Part shown: positions 1 through 7,311 of the stretch, one piece after another
Layout: each line of letters starts with the position of its first letter
Position numbering within the stretch: position 1 is the stretch's first letter
From: Pseudomonas putida
GTDB taxonomy: Bacteria > Pseudomonadota > Gammaproteobacteria > Pseudomonadales > Pseudomonadaceae
DNA: 34,604 bases
Reading direction: 5' to 3'
Assembly: GCF_001941965.1 (NCBI RefSeq)
Contig: NZ_MKZO01000046.1
Coordinates: forward strand, 1 to 34,604
Made by a program: the position numbers and the translations under genes
Notes under the pieces: generated by a model
Databases searched by the model: none
What the model saw: the letters and a program-made list of their open reading frames with translations, nothing else
Told to the model about the DNA's origin: nothing

Positions 1-127
1 TCACCGCCAGCCCAGCTAGACCGCCTGATTGAGCGGCAGAGGCCTGGTCATCGCCCGACGGCCATGGCGGCTGGCTGCTTCGGGGGGCTTGCCTTGGGCA
101 GGGCTGCAGCTTAGGTTGATGACATTG
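1..127. repeat. Left copy of 127-bp exact inverted repeat
   Basis: Bases 1-127 are the exact reverse complement of bases 34478-34604, and similarity stops abruptly at 127/128 and 34477/34478. Two different host reading frames are cut at these edges, so the shared DNA looks like the edge of a multicopy mobile element, probably an insertion sequence. A short frame reading inward ends at TAG 112-114, 13 bases before the edge, and could be the tail of a transposase gene; the family was not identified. A length of exactly 127 equals a k-mer size used by common short-read assemblers, so the visible length may be an assembly limit and not the biological length. Confidence 0.85.
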
Positions 128-493
128 AGGGAAGAGCTCGCTCTCTTCTTCCTCGATATGGTGCTCCAGCAACTCCTTCATGACCTTCACCCGGCCCGCG
201 AACTCGACGGTGCCGGTCTCGGTGTGCAGGAGATCAGGGAGCACCAGGGAGTCGACTGTGCGATGCTCTTCCTTGGCCTCGTAGTACATTTTTGCTTCTT
301 CCTTGCCACCTGCTTGCTTGATCGCCGGGTAGAGAATCTCTTCTTCCAGCGCTGTATGGATCTGCAGTTCGTGCTCGATCCGATGCAGTAACTCGGCGCG
401 CTTTTTCACTGCGCGCTCTGTGGTGCTGGAAAGCTCTTCCAGCAGCTTCTTCACCAGCTTGTGATCTTGAATCAGTAGATCGATCGCATTCAT
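1..493 (-). CDS. Hemerythrin HHE-domain protein, 3' end cut by repeat
   Basis: Helical protein of the hemerythrin HHE family, which binds a di-iron centre and is linked to oxygen, nitric oxide or redox stress. It starts MNAIDLLIQDHKLVKKLLEE, with a GAGGTG ribosome-binding site 7 bases before the ATG. The His/Glu ligand pattern is visible: H11, a helix with H-E-L-Q-I-H followed by E-E-E, a later E-E-H, and E-H-H-I-E-E-E-E near residue 115. After L-F-P, at codon 122, the sequence enters the 127-bp repeat; the frame stays open there but encodes unrelated Pro/Arg-rich sequence to the window edge. The normal C-terminal part of the gene is therefore missing, most likely through an element insertion. 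Family assignment is firm; whether the remaining protein is functional is unknown. Confidence 0.8.
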   Translation of the reverse strand, partial: MNAIDLLIQDHKLVKKLLEELSSTTERAVKKRAELLHRIEHELQIHTALEEEILYPAIKQAGGKEEAKMYYEAKEEHRTVDSLVLPDLLHTETGTVEFAGRVKVMKELLEHHIEEEESELFPQCHQPKLQPCPRQAPRSSQPPWPSGDDQASAAQSGGLAGLAV

Positions 494-827
494 TGAATCA
501 CCTCATCACGGGCTAAATGCAGGTTCTTGCCTGTGGTTGAGTTGCTCTTTGTCAGTTGGGTTCCACTCCGTTGATGGCTGGCACTGCCGATAATTAGCAA
601 ACGAGTTGCATTCGTGCAGGTGATCGCAGCGAAGGCGTTGCGGCAGGATTGCGCAAAGGTTTTTCACGCCGCTGAGTGCGACGATGGCCGGGCCTGACTC
701 ATCGCATTTGCGCCGATCATCCCCTTCATCAGCCTTCGCCTGAACTTACCCGGCGCTGAGAATTCATCTGCATGAGGGTCGCAATCGCTCAGCCAGGCGG
801 CCATTTCAAGTGTAGGGAGAGACAGCC
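494..827. other. Intergenic region between divergent stress genes
   Basis: This 334-bp stretch separates the leftward hemerythrin gene from the rightward PLDc_N-like fragment and should hold both promoters. No RNA gene, strong hairpin or convincing reading frame was seen. A short antisense frame at 664-870 lacks family features. Confidence 0.4.
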
Positions 828-973
828 ATGAGTGAGCCTGTGACGTACTTTTGGGTTGCCCTGGCGGCAATTATCATATTGGTAGACCTGTGGGCGATCG
901 TCAGCGTGTTTCGCAGTGACAAGACAGACTCCACCAAGGCGATTCAGCAAGCGGATGTTCCCAGAGTAGGGGG
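828..973 (+). pseudogene. PLDc_N-like small membrane protein, 3' end lost
   Basis: The frame begins MSEPVTYFWVALAAIIILVD, with GGGAGAGA as ribosome-binding site 6 bases upstream. It has one hydrophobic helix, then W-A-I-V-S-V-F-R-S-D-K and S-T-K-A. This resembles the first half of the small two-helix PLDc_N (cardiolipin synthase N-terminal-like) proteins common in Pseudomonas. Such proteins continue into a second hydrophobic helix ending near a W-x-x-x-G-P-R motif. Here the sequence changes after about codon 42 into unrelated Q-Q-A-D-V-P-R, then runs antisense through the next gene to a stop at 1301. The second helix is absent, so I treat it as a remnant joined to foreign sequence at about 945-973. 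Family assignment is moderate. Confidence 0.5.
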
Positions 974-1363
974 TTACCGGCTCAAGGCTTGTCCGATGGC
1001 GTCAATGAGTTGTTCAAGAGCCCAAGGTTTGAAAAGGAAGATGGTCCGAGGATCGAGTCCATCTGTGTCCAAGTTGAAGCCGGACGTGAAGATACAGGGC
1101 AAATCGGGCCACTTCTGTTGGATCATGGAGAGGAACTCCATACCTTTGATGCTACCAGGTAGTCCGTGGTCGGCGATGGCCAGAGAGAAGCTACCGTGCT
1201 GCTCTAATAACTCGATGAGCGCGTCATCGGCGTTATCGAATATGGTGCAGTCACTTCCCAACTCCCGAATGATATCGGACATCAATGTCCTCAACGTCTG
1301 ATCGTCTTCCAGAACAAGTACCTTCATTCCGGTCAAAGACAGTCCTTTTGTCTCGAATTCCAT
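974..1363 (-). CDS. Single-domain response regulator (receiver only)
   Basis: A 129-residue stand-alone receiver domain with no output domain. It would accept phosphate from a histidine kinase and act by protein contact, as CheY-type regulators do. The acidic pair lies in L-E-D-D (residues 18-21), the phosphoacceptor Asp in I-A-D-H-G-L-P-G, the Thr in I-F-T-S-G-F, and the conserved Lys in F-L-F-K-P-W. The chosen ATG at 1363 has AGAGG 4 bases upstream; an internal ATG at 1327 (MKVLVLEDD) is also possible. The open frame continues upstream to 1735, but that part shows no family features. No partner kinase is adjacent. The stop codon abuts the end of the broken PLDc_N gene, suggesting this locus was rearranged. 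Confidence 0.8.
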   Translation of the reverse strand: MEFETKGLSLTGMKVLVLEDDQTLRTLMSDIIRELGSDCTIFDNADDALIELLEQHGSFSLAIADHGLPGSIKGMEFLSMIQQKWPDLPCIFTSGFNLDTDGLDPRTIFLFKPWALEQLIDAIGQALSR

Positions 1364-1571
1364 AAGGCCTCTCGCCTGCAAAAAAGAGAGTTTTTCATGA
1401 TCCTGGGTGGTAATCGACGGTAGCGTATAGCCATCGCGCTGTCTGCTTGCGCCGTCATATTTTTGAACAGAACACCGAAGCAGGACAGTTGCGAAGAAGG
1501 TAGTCTTCAGCGTGTGGATGCGAGTCTGAACGTCCAGAGATATTCTGAGCGAAGTTGCATGACAAAATTCC

Positions 1572-2015
1572 CTACTCAGCGTTATGGGTACGCTCAAGGT
1601 AGGGTCGGAACTCTCGCAGAAAAATTTCGAGGGTTTTCGGCCCAATCCCGTCCAGGCTGAGAAGCCAAGTTTCAAATTGACCGGTGTCGGATACTGTGAC
1701 GACAGTTGCAAGCTTGGCGTGGAGCTCTGTCTCAAGGCTTAGCGCTAAAGCGTGCAGCCGCCGGGCTGTTGATTCGTCATAACGCGCATAGCCAGCCTGG
1801 CCCAGCAACCTTACAAGGACCTGGTGCGAGCATCCGGCCAGCTTGCTCGGTGAATCCAAACCATGTCTGTTGACCAAGGTACGATAGGCCTCCACTGCAG
1901 TGCTGGACCGAATCCTCTTTCCAATTAGAAAGCTGGCCAGCAGCCACTTGTAAACGCCGACTTCATAAGCCTCTGAAATGTCGATGCCCAAAGTGGCAGC
2001 GGTAACCGTAATCAC
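1572..2015 (-). CDS. HhH-motif DNA-binding protein, endonuclease III-like
   Basis: A 147-residue protein. Its C-terminal third has a helix-hairpin-helix signature, L-L-S-L-D-G-I-G-P-K-T-L-E-I-F-L (about residues 117-132). It resembles the small HhH-GPD/endonuclease III-like proteins of Pseudomonas stress clusters that are often labelled DNA methylase. The [4Fe-4S] Cys cluster and the usual Lys/Asp pair of EndoIII glycosylases are not evident, so it may bind DNA or be a reduced glycosylase. The start is GTG at 2015 and overlaps the TGA of the upstream DUF2188 gene by 4 bases (GTGA), implying coupled translation. The precise activity is unknown. Confidence 0.65.
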   Translation of the reverse strand: MITVTAATLGIDISEAYEVGVYKWLLASFLIGKRIRSSTAVEAYRTLVNRHGLDSPSKLAGCSHQVLVRLLGQAGYARYDESTARRLHALALSLETELHAKLATVVTVSDTGQFETWLLSLDGIGPKTLEIFLREFRPYLERTHNAE

Positions 2016-2236
2016 CCTTTGGTGCGTCTCGGGTCGGCAGCACGCGGATACGTCCGTTCTTCCTCGATTGTTCCGTCGGTCTTGTGGATCTTGACCGAGG
2101 CGGTTTTCCCGTCGAAAAACTCGGAAAGGTGGCCGACCAATTCAGCCTTCGTAGCCGCGCGCTTGGAAGCACGTTCGGCACCGGCTTTTTTCAGCTCCCA
2201 ACCATCGGCGGTCGGGCTCACGTGATAATTTTCCAC
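2012..2236 (-). CDS. DUF2188-type small protein
   Basis: A 74-residue basic protein beginning (GTG) ENYHVSPTADGWELKKAG, with Lys/Ala-rich A-S-K-R-A-A-T-K-A-E-L and a V-K-I-H-K-T-D-G-T-I-E-E-E-R-T-Y-P segment. This order, H-V-x-P ... W-x-V/L-K ... S/A ... K-x-E ... L-x-I-H-x-x-D-G-x-I-x-E, is the DUF2188 pattern. The family has no assigned reaction and is often found with stress and DNA-repair genes. AGGAGG lies 7 bases before the GTG at 2236. It overlaps the HhH gene by 4 bases and follows the 52-residue gene by 14 bases, so the three probably form one leftward operon. Confidence 0.75.
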   Translation of the reverse strand: MENYHVSPTADGWELKKAGAERASKRAATKAELVGHLSEFFDGKTASVKIHKTDGTIEEERTYPRAADPRRTKG

Positions 2237-2250
2237 GGCTCATCCTCCTA

Positions 2251-2409
2251 TTAGATTGATTCGCCATCGTCCTGGATGTCTTCCTCAGCTTCAGCTGCAT
2301 CCGTGGCGTCGGCATCATTCAACGGCGGAGACGTAGGCTTCTCCGGATCATTGATAAAAGGGACCTTGCTCGGCCCTTGCTCTTCAGAACCTTCTGTTTT
2401 TGGCTGCAT
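2251..2409 (-). CDS. 52-residue acidic small protein
   Basis: The frame runs MQPKTEGSEEQGPSKVPFIN to a D-D-G-E-S-I end followed by TAA. An excellent ribosome-binding site, GGAGGT, sits 5 bases before the ATG at 2409. It is highly acidic and rich in Glu, Asp, Pro and Ala, with no hydrophobic segment, so it is likely a disordered cytosolic protein. It lies 14 bases upstream of the DUF2188 gene on the same strand and is probably first in that operon. I do not recognise a named family; similar short acidic proteins occur in Pseudomonas stress clusters. Confidence 0.6.
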   Translation of the reverse strand: MQPKTEGSEEQGPSKVPFINDPEKPTSPPLNDADATDAAEAEEDIQDDGESI

Positions 2410-2539
2410 GGTGCACCTCCTTTACCCACAGTTGGAGCGCTTCGCCGCTTCTACGTTCAGTTCGATCGGTTGCACCGTCTTTCCGATCCTATGCTGCTGG
2501 TAGACGTGTTCAGTTGTCTGGGCCCCGAGGTTCACACAG

Positions 2540-2760
2540 TTATTCAGCTGCCATGTTGCCTCGCAATCGATGTTGAGCCGGCTTGGCCGAGGTGGCGAGC
2601 ACGTGCACCCCCCAGTTCATCGCGCGGGTCATTGTCTCGCCGGAGCGCTTGTCGAAGCACTCCTCAGAGAGCGGCTGACCGAGCTCATCGTAAACCCCGT
2701 GGGAAATTGCACCTGACTTGACCAGCCGTTTGCATCGGATTTGACCAGCGCACGAGTGGC
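2540..2760 (-). pseudogene. Possible hypothetical-gene remnant
   Basis: A leftward frame without a clear start reads ...L-V-K-S-G-A-I-S-H-G-V-Y-D-E-L-G-Q-P-L-S, then E-E-C-F-D-K-R-S-G-E-T-M-T-R, and ends at TAA 2540-2542. The composition looks protein-like, but no ribosome-binding site or ATG was found in frame, so it may be the 3' part of a lost gene. Apart from this, the stretch 2410-2839 shows nothing I can support; the overlapping rightward frame at 2377-2721 looks like a shadow. Confidence 0.3.
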
Positions 2761-2839
2761 AGGTATCGGCAGCTATGGGGCGTTCGCGACTGACCGCTAA
2801 CGACCCAACGCAGCCCTTCGCGAGGTGCAGAGATCGGCG

Positions 2840-3172
2840 TCAGGAGCCAATACCTGCGCGATTGGATGATCTAGATTGCGTGAGCTTTGTATCCATGTAA
2901 CGGGTTCTTTTCCCCTGAGCCAAACGTCTGCCATTCTGAAAAACCTGAACAGCGCTGTGCTCCGGTAGATACATGACTATGCCACCCGCCAGGTATTCAA
3001 TCTCCACTGACGCAGATTCAGCAGGCGCCTCCACAAGCACCTTCACCGACGCTCGGCTATCAATCCAGAACTCACTTGAGGCGGGTTCGACTACAAGTAA
3101 AAGGCGGGCCGAGCCGCCGTTGATAAATTTCAATTCCTGCTCGTGTCTCATCGGTATCTCATTCGGCTCCAT
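2840..3172 (-). CDS. Hypothetical soluble beta-rich protein
   Basis: About 110 residues from MEPNEIPMRHEQELKFINGG. It has alternating hydrophobic strands (R-L-L-L-V-V-E-P, F-W-I-D, V-K-V-L-V-E-A, V-E-I-E-Y-L) and a Gly turn near the end. No signal peptide or membrane segment was seen. The start is uncertain: ATG 3172, ATG 3151 and GTG 3250 are all in frame and none has a strong ribosome-binding site. It lies just downstream of the oprD-type gene on the same strand, but no functional link can be shown. I do not recognise the family. Confidence 0.55.
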   Translation of the reverse strand: MEPNEIPMRHEQELKFINGGSARLLLVVEPASSEFWIDSRASVKVLVEAPAESASVEIEYLAGGIVMYLPEHSAVQVFQNGRRLAQGKRTRYMDTKLTQSRSSNRAGIGS

Positions 3173-3261
3173 GAGCTCGAGCGATTTGGGAAGGTGTATT
3201 TTGTGACGTAACGGCAGCCGTTGAGCCCCGCGAAGGCAACTGAAATACACCCCCGGTCCGC

Positions 3262-4578
3262 TTAAAAACAGTTGATTGGCAACTCGAAAATCAGCATATG
3301 CATGTTCACATCGCCGTCCGGCTGTCCACGTTTTGCATCATGCATACCCTCGCGCAGACGTATCCGCAGGTCCTTGGCCACGCCGGACTGAACAACGTAT
3401 CTAGCCTCTAGATCGAGCTCCTGATGCTGTGCGTCATCAGCGCCGTTCCAGGCTCCATAGTGGCTGTTGCCTGAACTCTGGATGTCGTAGCCAAATACGT
3501 ATCGAGCCATGAAACTCAAGCCTGGGAAACCGCTTGCAGCCATGTCGAGGTCGTAGCGCAACTGCCAGGACTTTTCATTCGGCCCATTGAAGTCCGACGC
3601 CATTATCGGATTGCTCAGGTAAATCGAATTTCCGAAGGCTCCAGAACCGTTATTGCCAAAGCCGATGTAATCGAACGGGGTATCACCGATGATCCGCTGG
3701 TAAGCGATAGCCAGCCGGTGCCTACCAAAGGCATAGGAAATCTGGGAGGAGTAAGCTGTTGTGCGAATGTCGCCGGCGTTCGCCCGTCCTTCGTCCCGAG
3801 TGTGGTAGAGGTTCACGTCCAGGGCGAACCGGGACCGGTCATCCAGTTCCCAGAGGTAGTTGCCCCCTAGATAAGCTTGTCGCCAGAGGTCCTCGAACTC
3901 CGCGGCATAAGCACTTACGCCCCACTGTTTCTGGTCATAACGCCCACCGGCGAAGCTGACCGAATCGGTGGGTACAAATGCATAGTTCGCCCAGAGTTCA
4001 CCTTTGTTACTGGTAGACGACGGCTCGGTGCCGGCCGTGAAACGTCCCGTCTCCAGAAGCAATCCCTCGACATCGCGGTTACTTAGCAGAATGCCGGTAG
4101 CCGTACTGGGAAACAGCCGAGTGTCCGACGTGGCAAAAACCGGATTCGTAACTTGCATCTGGCCGTAGCGAATTTCAGTGAGGCCGTACTTCGCCTTGAT
4201 AAGCACACCAGCGCGGCCAAAGCTTCGTTGCGCCTCCCCCTCGTGGTTCATCTGGATATTGCCGTATCCCGCATGGCCATCCCCACCATCAAGCTTGAAT
4301 CCGCTGAATCCATAAGCATCAAGACCAACGCCTACTACTCCCTGGGTGAATCCCGAGGCGAAGTTGGCTCGCATACCTAGCGAGACGTCGCGAGGGTCAC
4401 GCCTGTCATGAGCGAAGCGATGATGTCCATCGCCCTTCATCTGGCTGTTGAGTACTGTGGATCTGCTTGTTATCACCAGGTGACTGTCTTCAATAAATCC
4501 ATTCTCAGCATGCGAGTACGCGGATAAAAACAACGGACACAGGAGAACGAGCGGCCTATAGGCCGTTAAGGTCGTCAT
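3262..4578 (-). CDS. OprD-family outer-membrane porin
   Basis: A 438-residue precursor. The signal peptide (MTTLTAYRPLVLLCPLFLSA) ends near A-Y-S-H-A, followed by E-N-G-F-I-E-D-S-H-L, the typical OprD mature start. The body has repeated amphipathic strands, R-R-D-P-R-D, Y-G-N-I-Q-M-N, and a final aromatic residue (E-L-P-I-N-C-F), all expected for an 18-strand OccD/OccK channel of about 420 residues. Such porins admit small carboxylates, amino acids or peptides. GGTGAG lies 7 bases before the ATG at 4578. The gene is 71 bases downstream of the MFS transporter and probably its outer-membrane partner. Substrate is not readable from sequence. Confidence 0.88.
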   Translation of the reverse strand: MTTLTAYRPLVLLCPLFLSAYSHAENGFIEDSHLVITSRSTVLNSQMKGDGHHRFAHDRRDPRDVSLGMRANFASGFTQGVVGVGLDAYGFSGFKLDGGDGHAGYGNIQMNHEGEAQRSFGRAGVLIKAKYGLTEIRYGQMQVTNPVFATSDTRLFPSTATGILLSNRDVEGLLLETGRFTAGTEPSSTSNKGELWANYAFVPTDSVSFAGGRYDQKQWGVSAYAAEFEDLWRQAYLGGNYLWELDDRSRFALDVNLYHTRDEGRANAGDIRTTAYSSQISYAFGRHRLAIAYQRIIGDTPFDYIGFGNNGSGAFGNSIYLSNPIMASDFNGPNEKSWQLRYDLDMAASGFPGLSFMARYVFGYDIQSSGNSHYGAWNGADDAQHQELDLEARYVVQSGVAKDLRIRLREGMHDAKRGQPDGDVNMHMLIFELPINCF

Positions 4579-4649
4579 CAATCTACTCACCAGAAATCTA
4601 TCTATCGGTTTTTTGTTGTTGTCGAGACAGTTGGTGTTACATGCGCGGC

Positions 4650-5951
4650 TTAGTCGAGCCGCTTGCCGACGGTTTCTCTCACCATCGCCAAGCCCACCAG
4701 AGTCGCAACGAGACAGACCATCACGTAGAACGCGGGCGCGTGTTTGTCGCCGGTGAGATCGATCAGGCCAGTTGCGAAGAACTGGGCAAAGCCTCCGAAA
4801 ATGCACACACCCAGGCAGTAGACGAGCGACAGCCCAGTGGCGCGGATCGCGCGGGGGAACATCTCAGTCAGCATCACCATGGATGGCACCGTGATCAGTA
4901 CGAGCAGGAAGGTGGTGGCGAACGACACGAACAGCAGGGTGCCCAGCGTAGGGAAGTGGGTCATCAGCATGAATGCCGGGTAGATCAGCAACAGCATCGG
5001 AATGGTGCCCATCGCGATGGTACGGCGTCGACCGATACGATCACTCAGGCGACCAGCCCAAAGAGACAAAACGATCTGCACGGCAGCCCCCAGGCAGGAA
5101 GCGCCGATGCCTGTCTGCATAGGCAGCTTGAGGACAGCGACCGTGTAGTTGGTCATGTAGTCCAGCACAATGTAGCTACTGGCGGTGCCACCGATGGCCA
5201 TGAGTACCCCTGCAACGAGGGTGCGTCGATGCCGAGTGACGATCTGTTTCAGGACCGACGTTTCCTCGTCGCGGGTTTCACTCTTCTCCGCTGTTTCCTG
5301 AAGATGTCGGCGCATGTAGACACCGATGGGCAGAATGAAAAGGCCCACGGCAAACGGTACTCGCCACCCCCAGCTTTCCAGTGCTTCGGGACTTAAGCCG
5401 GTGGTCAGCGCCAGGCTGATAGCCGATCCCAAAAGAAAACTCAGTCCCTGGCTGAAGAATTGCCAGCTGCCATAGAAGCCGCGGTTGTTATCGCCTGCAT
5501 ACTCCATGAGCATGGCAGTGGATGCTCCGACTTCGCCACCAATGGCGAATCCCTGGATAAGCCGGGCGAGCACCACCAGCGCGGGCGCGGCGAGACCTAT
5601 CTGGGCATAAGTTGGCGCAGTCGCCAGCACCGCCGACCCCAAAGCCATCAAGCTCAGGGTCAGCAACATGGCAGGCTTGCGACCCGCCCGGTCGGCGTAG
5701 GCGCCGATAACAATCCCGCCCAGAGGGCGCATTACGAAGCCCAACCCGAAGGTCGCCAGCGCCAGCAGCAGCTGACTGAGCTCACTTTGTGCCGGGAAAT
5801 ACTGGCGACCGATCAGTGTCGCGAAAAAGCTGAAGACGGAGAATTCGAAAAACTCCAACGCCGAGCCGATGGTGATCGCCGCGATTGCACGATAGGTCAG
5901 TGCTCGGGAAGCCGGTGCGGCTCCAGCCGCTTGGGATACGGTTGCAGACAT
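4650..5951 (-). CDS. MFS transporter, metabolite:H+ symporter (MHS) type
   Basis: A 433-residue inner-membrane protein with about 12 hydrophobic helices. Family signatures include A-L-E-F-F-E-F-S-V-F in helix 1, the loop motif G-A-Y-A-D-R-A-G-R-K-P, R-L-I-Q-G-F-A-I-G-G-E-V-G in helix 4, and L-S-D-R-I-G-R-R-R in the second half. These are typical of the MHS group (citrate, ketoglutarate, proline/betaine and shikimate carriers). The N-terminus before helix 1 is short. AGAGGA precedes the ATG at 5951. It lies 49 bases after the M20 gene and 71 before the porin, so this gene set could move one substrate across both membranes. The substrate is not known. Confidence 0.88.
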   Translation of the reverse strand: MSATVSQAAGAAPASRALTYRAIAAITIGSALEFFEFSVFSFFATLIGRQYFPAQSELSQLLLALATFGLGFVMRPLGGIVIGAYADRAGRKPAMLLTLSLMALGSAVLATAPTYAQIGLAAPALVVLARLIQGFAIGGEVGASTAMLMEYAGDNNRGFYGSWQFFSQGLSFLLGSAISLALTTGLSPEALESWGWRVPFAVGLFILPIGVYMRRHLQETAEKSETRDEETSVLKQIVTRHRRTLVAGVLMAIGGTASSYIVLDYMTNYTVAVLKLPMQTGIGASCLGAAVQIVLSLWAGRLSDRIGRRRTIAMGTIPMLLLIYPAFMLMTHFPTLGTLLFVSFATTFLLVLITVPSMVMLTEMFPRAIRATGLSLVYCLGVCIFGGFAQFFATGLIDLTGDKHAPAFYVMVCLVATLVGLAMVRETVGKRLD

Positions 5952-6000
5952 GACAGGTCCTCTGCCTCGCAATTTGTACGAGGCTGGCAGTTAGCGATGA

Positions 6001-7179
6001 TCAGGCCAGGAAGGTTTCAACCAGGCGTACCCAGTAGCTGGCGCCCAGCGCCAGAGCTTCATCGTTGAAGTCGTAGCCGGGGTTATGCACCATGCAGCCA
6101 CCTTCCCCATCGCCATTGCCGATGACCAGATAACAGCCAGGACATTCCTCAAGGATTACCGCGAAGTCTTCGCTGCCAGTTAACGGCTGGATTTCGCCGA
6201 TAACCGAATCCGCTCCGATCCAGTCGAGCGCTACTTGTCGTGCGAAGGCGGTAGGCTGTTCATGATTGAACAACGCTGGGAATCGCTGCCCCTCATCCAC
6301 CGAAACGCTCGCCCTAGCTCCAAAGCTCTCGGCCTGAGACCGCGCGATCTTGGTGATACGCTCGATGAGTTCGTCACGCACCGTTGTCTTCAAGGCACGT
6401 ACGCTCAACTGCAGTCGGCAGTGTTCTGGAATGACGTTGGGCGCGTGGCCGGCATTGAACGCGCCTACCGAGATGACGCCGCAGTCGAGCGGGTCTATGT
6501 TCCTGGCCACTACGCTTTGTAGCGCCATGACGATCGCAGATCCGGCGAGAATGGGATCAACGGCCTTGTGCGGCATGGCACCATGACCACCGACGCCATG
6601 GACATCGATAGTTACCGTGTCTGTCGAGGCCATGAATGGGCCGGTGCGAAAACCGAACTTACCGACTGCCAGGCCAGGCATGTTATGCATCGCGAATACA
6701 GCGTCGCAGGGAAAGCGCTCGAACAGCCCATCCTCAAGCATGCTCCGTGCGCCGCCATCTCCTTCTTCGGCGGGCTGGAAGATCAGATTCAGGGTCCCAT
6801 CAAAATTCCCATCCGCAGCGAGAGCCTTGGCTGCCGCCAGCAACATAGCCGTATGGCCGTCATGCCCGCACGCATGCATCTTTCCTTCGAAGCGGCTCGC
6901 ATAGGGCAGCCCGGTTAGCTCCTCTATGGGCAAGGCATCCATATCGGCACGAAGACCAACAGTACGCTGACCTGTACCTCGCTTGAGTTGCCCAACAACA
7001 CCTGTCTTCCCGATCCCGCGATGAACTTCATAACCCCATTCCTGGAGCTTCGAAGCGACCAGGTCGCTAGTGGCGTATTCCTCGAAACTCAATTCGGGAT
7101 GAGCATGCAGATGCCGACGCAAACCGATCATTTCTTCTTCGATGGCCTTGATGCCAGGTAGTACCGCAGAGTGGCTCAT
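6001..7179 (-). CDS. M20-family amidohydrolase (hippurate/N-acyl amino acid hydrolase type)
   Basis: A 392-residue cytosolic metalloamidase of the M20D group, which hydrolyses N-acyl amino acids or similar amides. It begins MSHSAVLPGIKAIEEEMIGL, then R-R-H-L-H-A-H-P-E-L-S-F-E-E. Metal-site motifs are M-H-A-C-G-H-D-G-H, P-A-E-E-G, H-N-M-P-G, G-S-E-D-F and M-V-H-N-P-G-Y-D-F-N-D. The dimerisation domain lies in the middle (G-V-G-G-H-G-A-M-P-H). The open frame extends upstream to 7326, but the ATG at 7179 fits the family. It is the first gene of a likely amidase - MFS - porin operon divergent from a LysR gene, so it probably cleaves the substrate that the transporter brings in. Confidence 0.88.
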   Translation of the reverse strand: MSHSAVLPGIKAIEEEMIGLRRHLHAHPELSFEEYATSDLVASKLQEWGYEVHRGIGKTGVVGQLKRGTGQRTVGLRADMDALPIEELTGLPYASRFEGKMHACGHDGHTAMLLAAAKALAADGNFDGTLNLIFQPAEEGDGGARSMLEDGLFERFPCDAVFAMHNMPGLAVGKFGFRTGPFMASTDTVTIDVHGVGGHGAMPHKAVDPILAGSAIVMALQSVVARNIDPLDCGVISVGAFNAGHAPNVIPEHCRLQLSVRALKTTVRDELIERITKIARSQAESFGARASVSVDEGQRFPALFNHEQPTAFARQVALDWIGADSVIGEIQPLTGSEDFAVILEECPGCYLVIGNGDGEGGCMVHNPGYDFNDEALALGASYWVRLVETFLA

Positions 7180-7311
7180 GATGTTTCCTTCTTGTTGTTC
7201 TTCGCACGGCTGGGCATGCTTGCGACCATCATAAAAAACCACCCTGCGCCTCAGGCAGCCGCAAAGAGGTTGGCCTGAAAACCAAGGGTTTACGCCGGAA
7301 CGTCCAGTCTC
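7180..7311. promoter_or_regulatory. Divergent promoter region, amidase operon and LysR gene
   Basis: This 132-bp gap separates the leftward amidase-transporter-porin genes from the rightward LysR gene. LysR regulators usually bind such a shared region and respond to a pathway compound. No strong dyad was located, so the operator position is inferred from gene layout alone. Confidence 0.5.

Noticed and set aside
974..1735. 253-codon version of the receiver protein
   Set aside because: The added N-terminal 124 residues show no domain and lack a good start; ATG 1363 or 1327 fits a stand-alone receiver.
4641..5396. 251-codon rightward frame opposite the MFS gene
   Set aside because: Its composition (Gln, His, Arg, Glu) is typical of a shadow of a membrane-protein gene, and the opposite strand has clear MFS motifs.
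5460..6918. Rightward frames opposite the MFS and M20 genes
   Set aside because: No family signal or ribosome-binding sites; they overlap well-supported genes.
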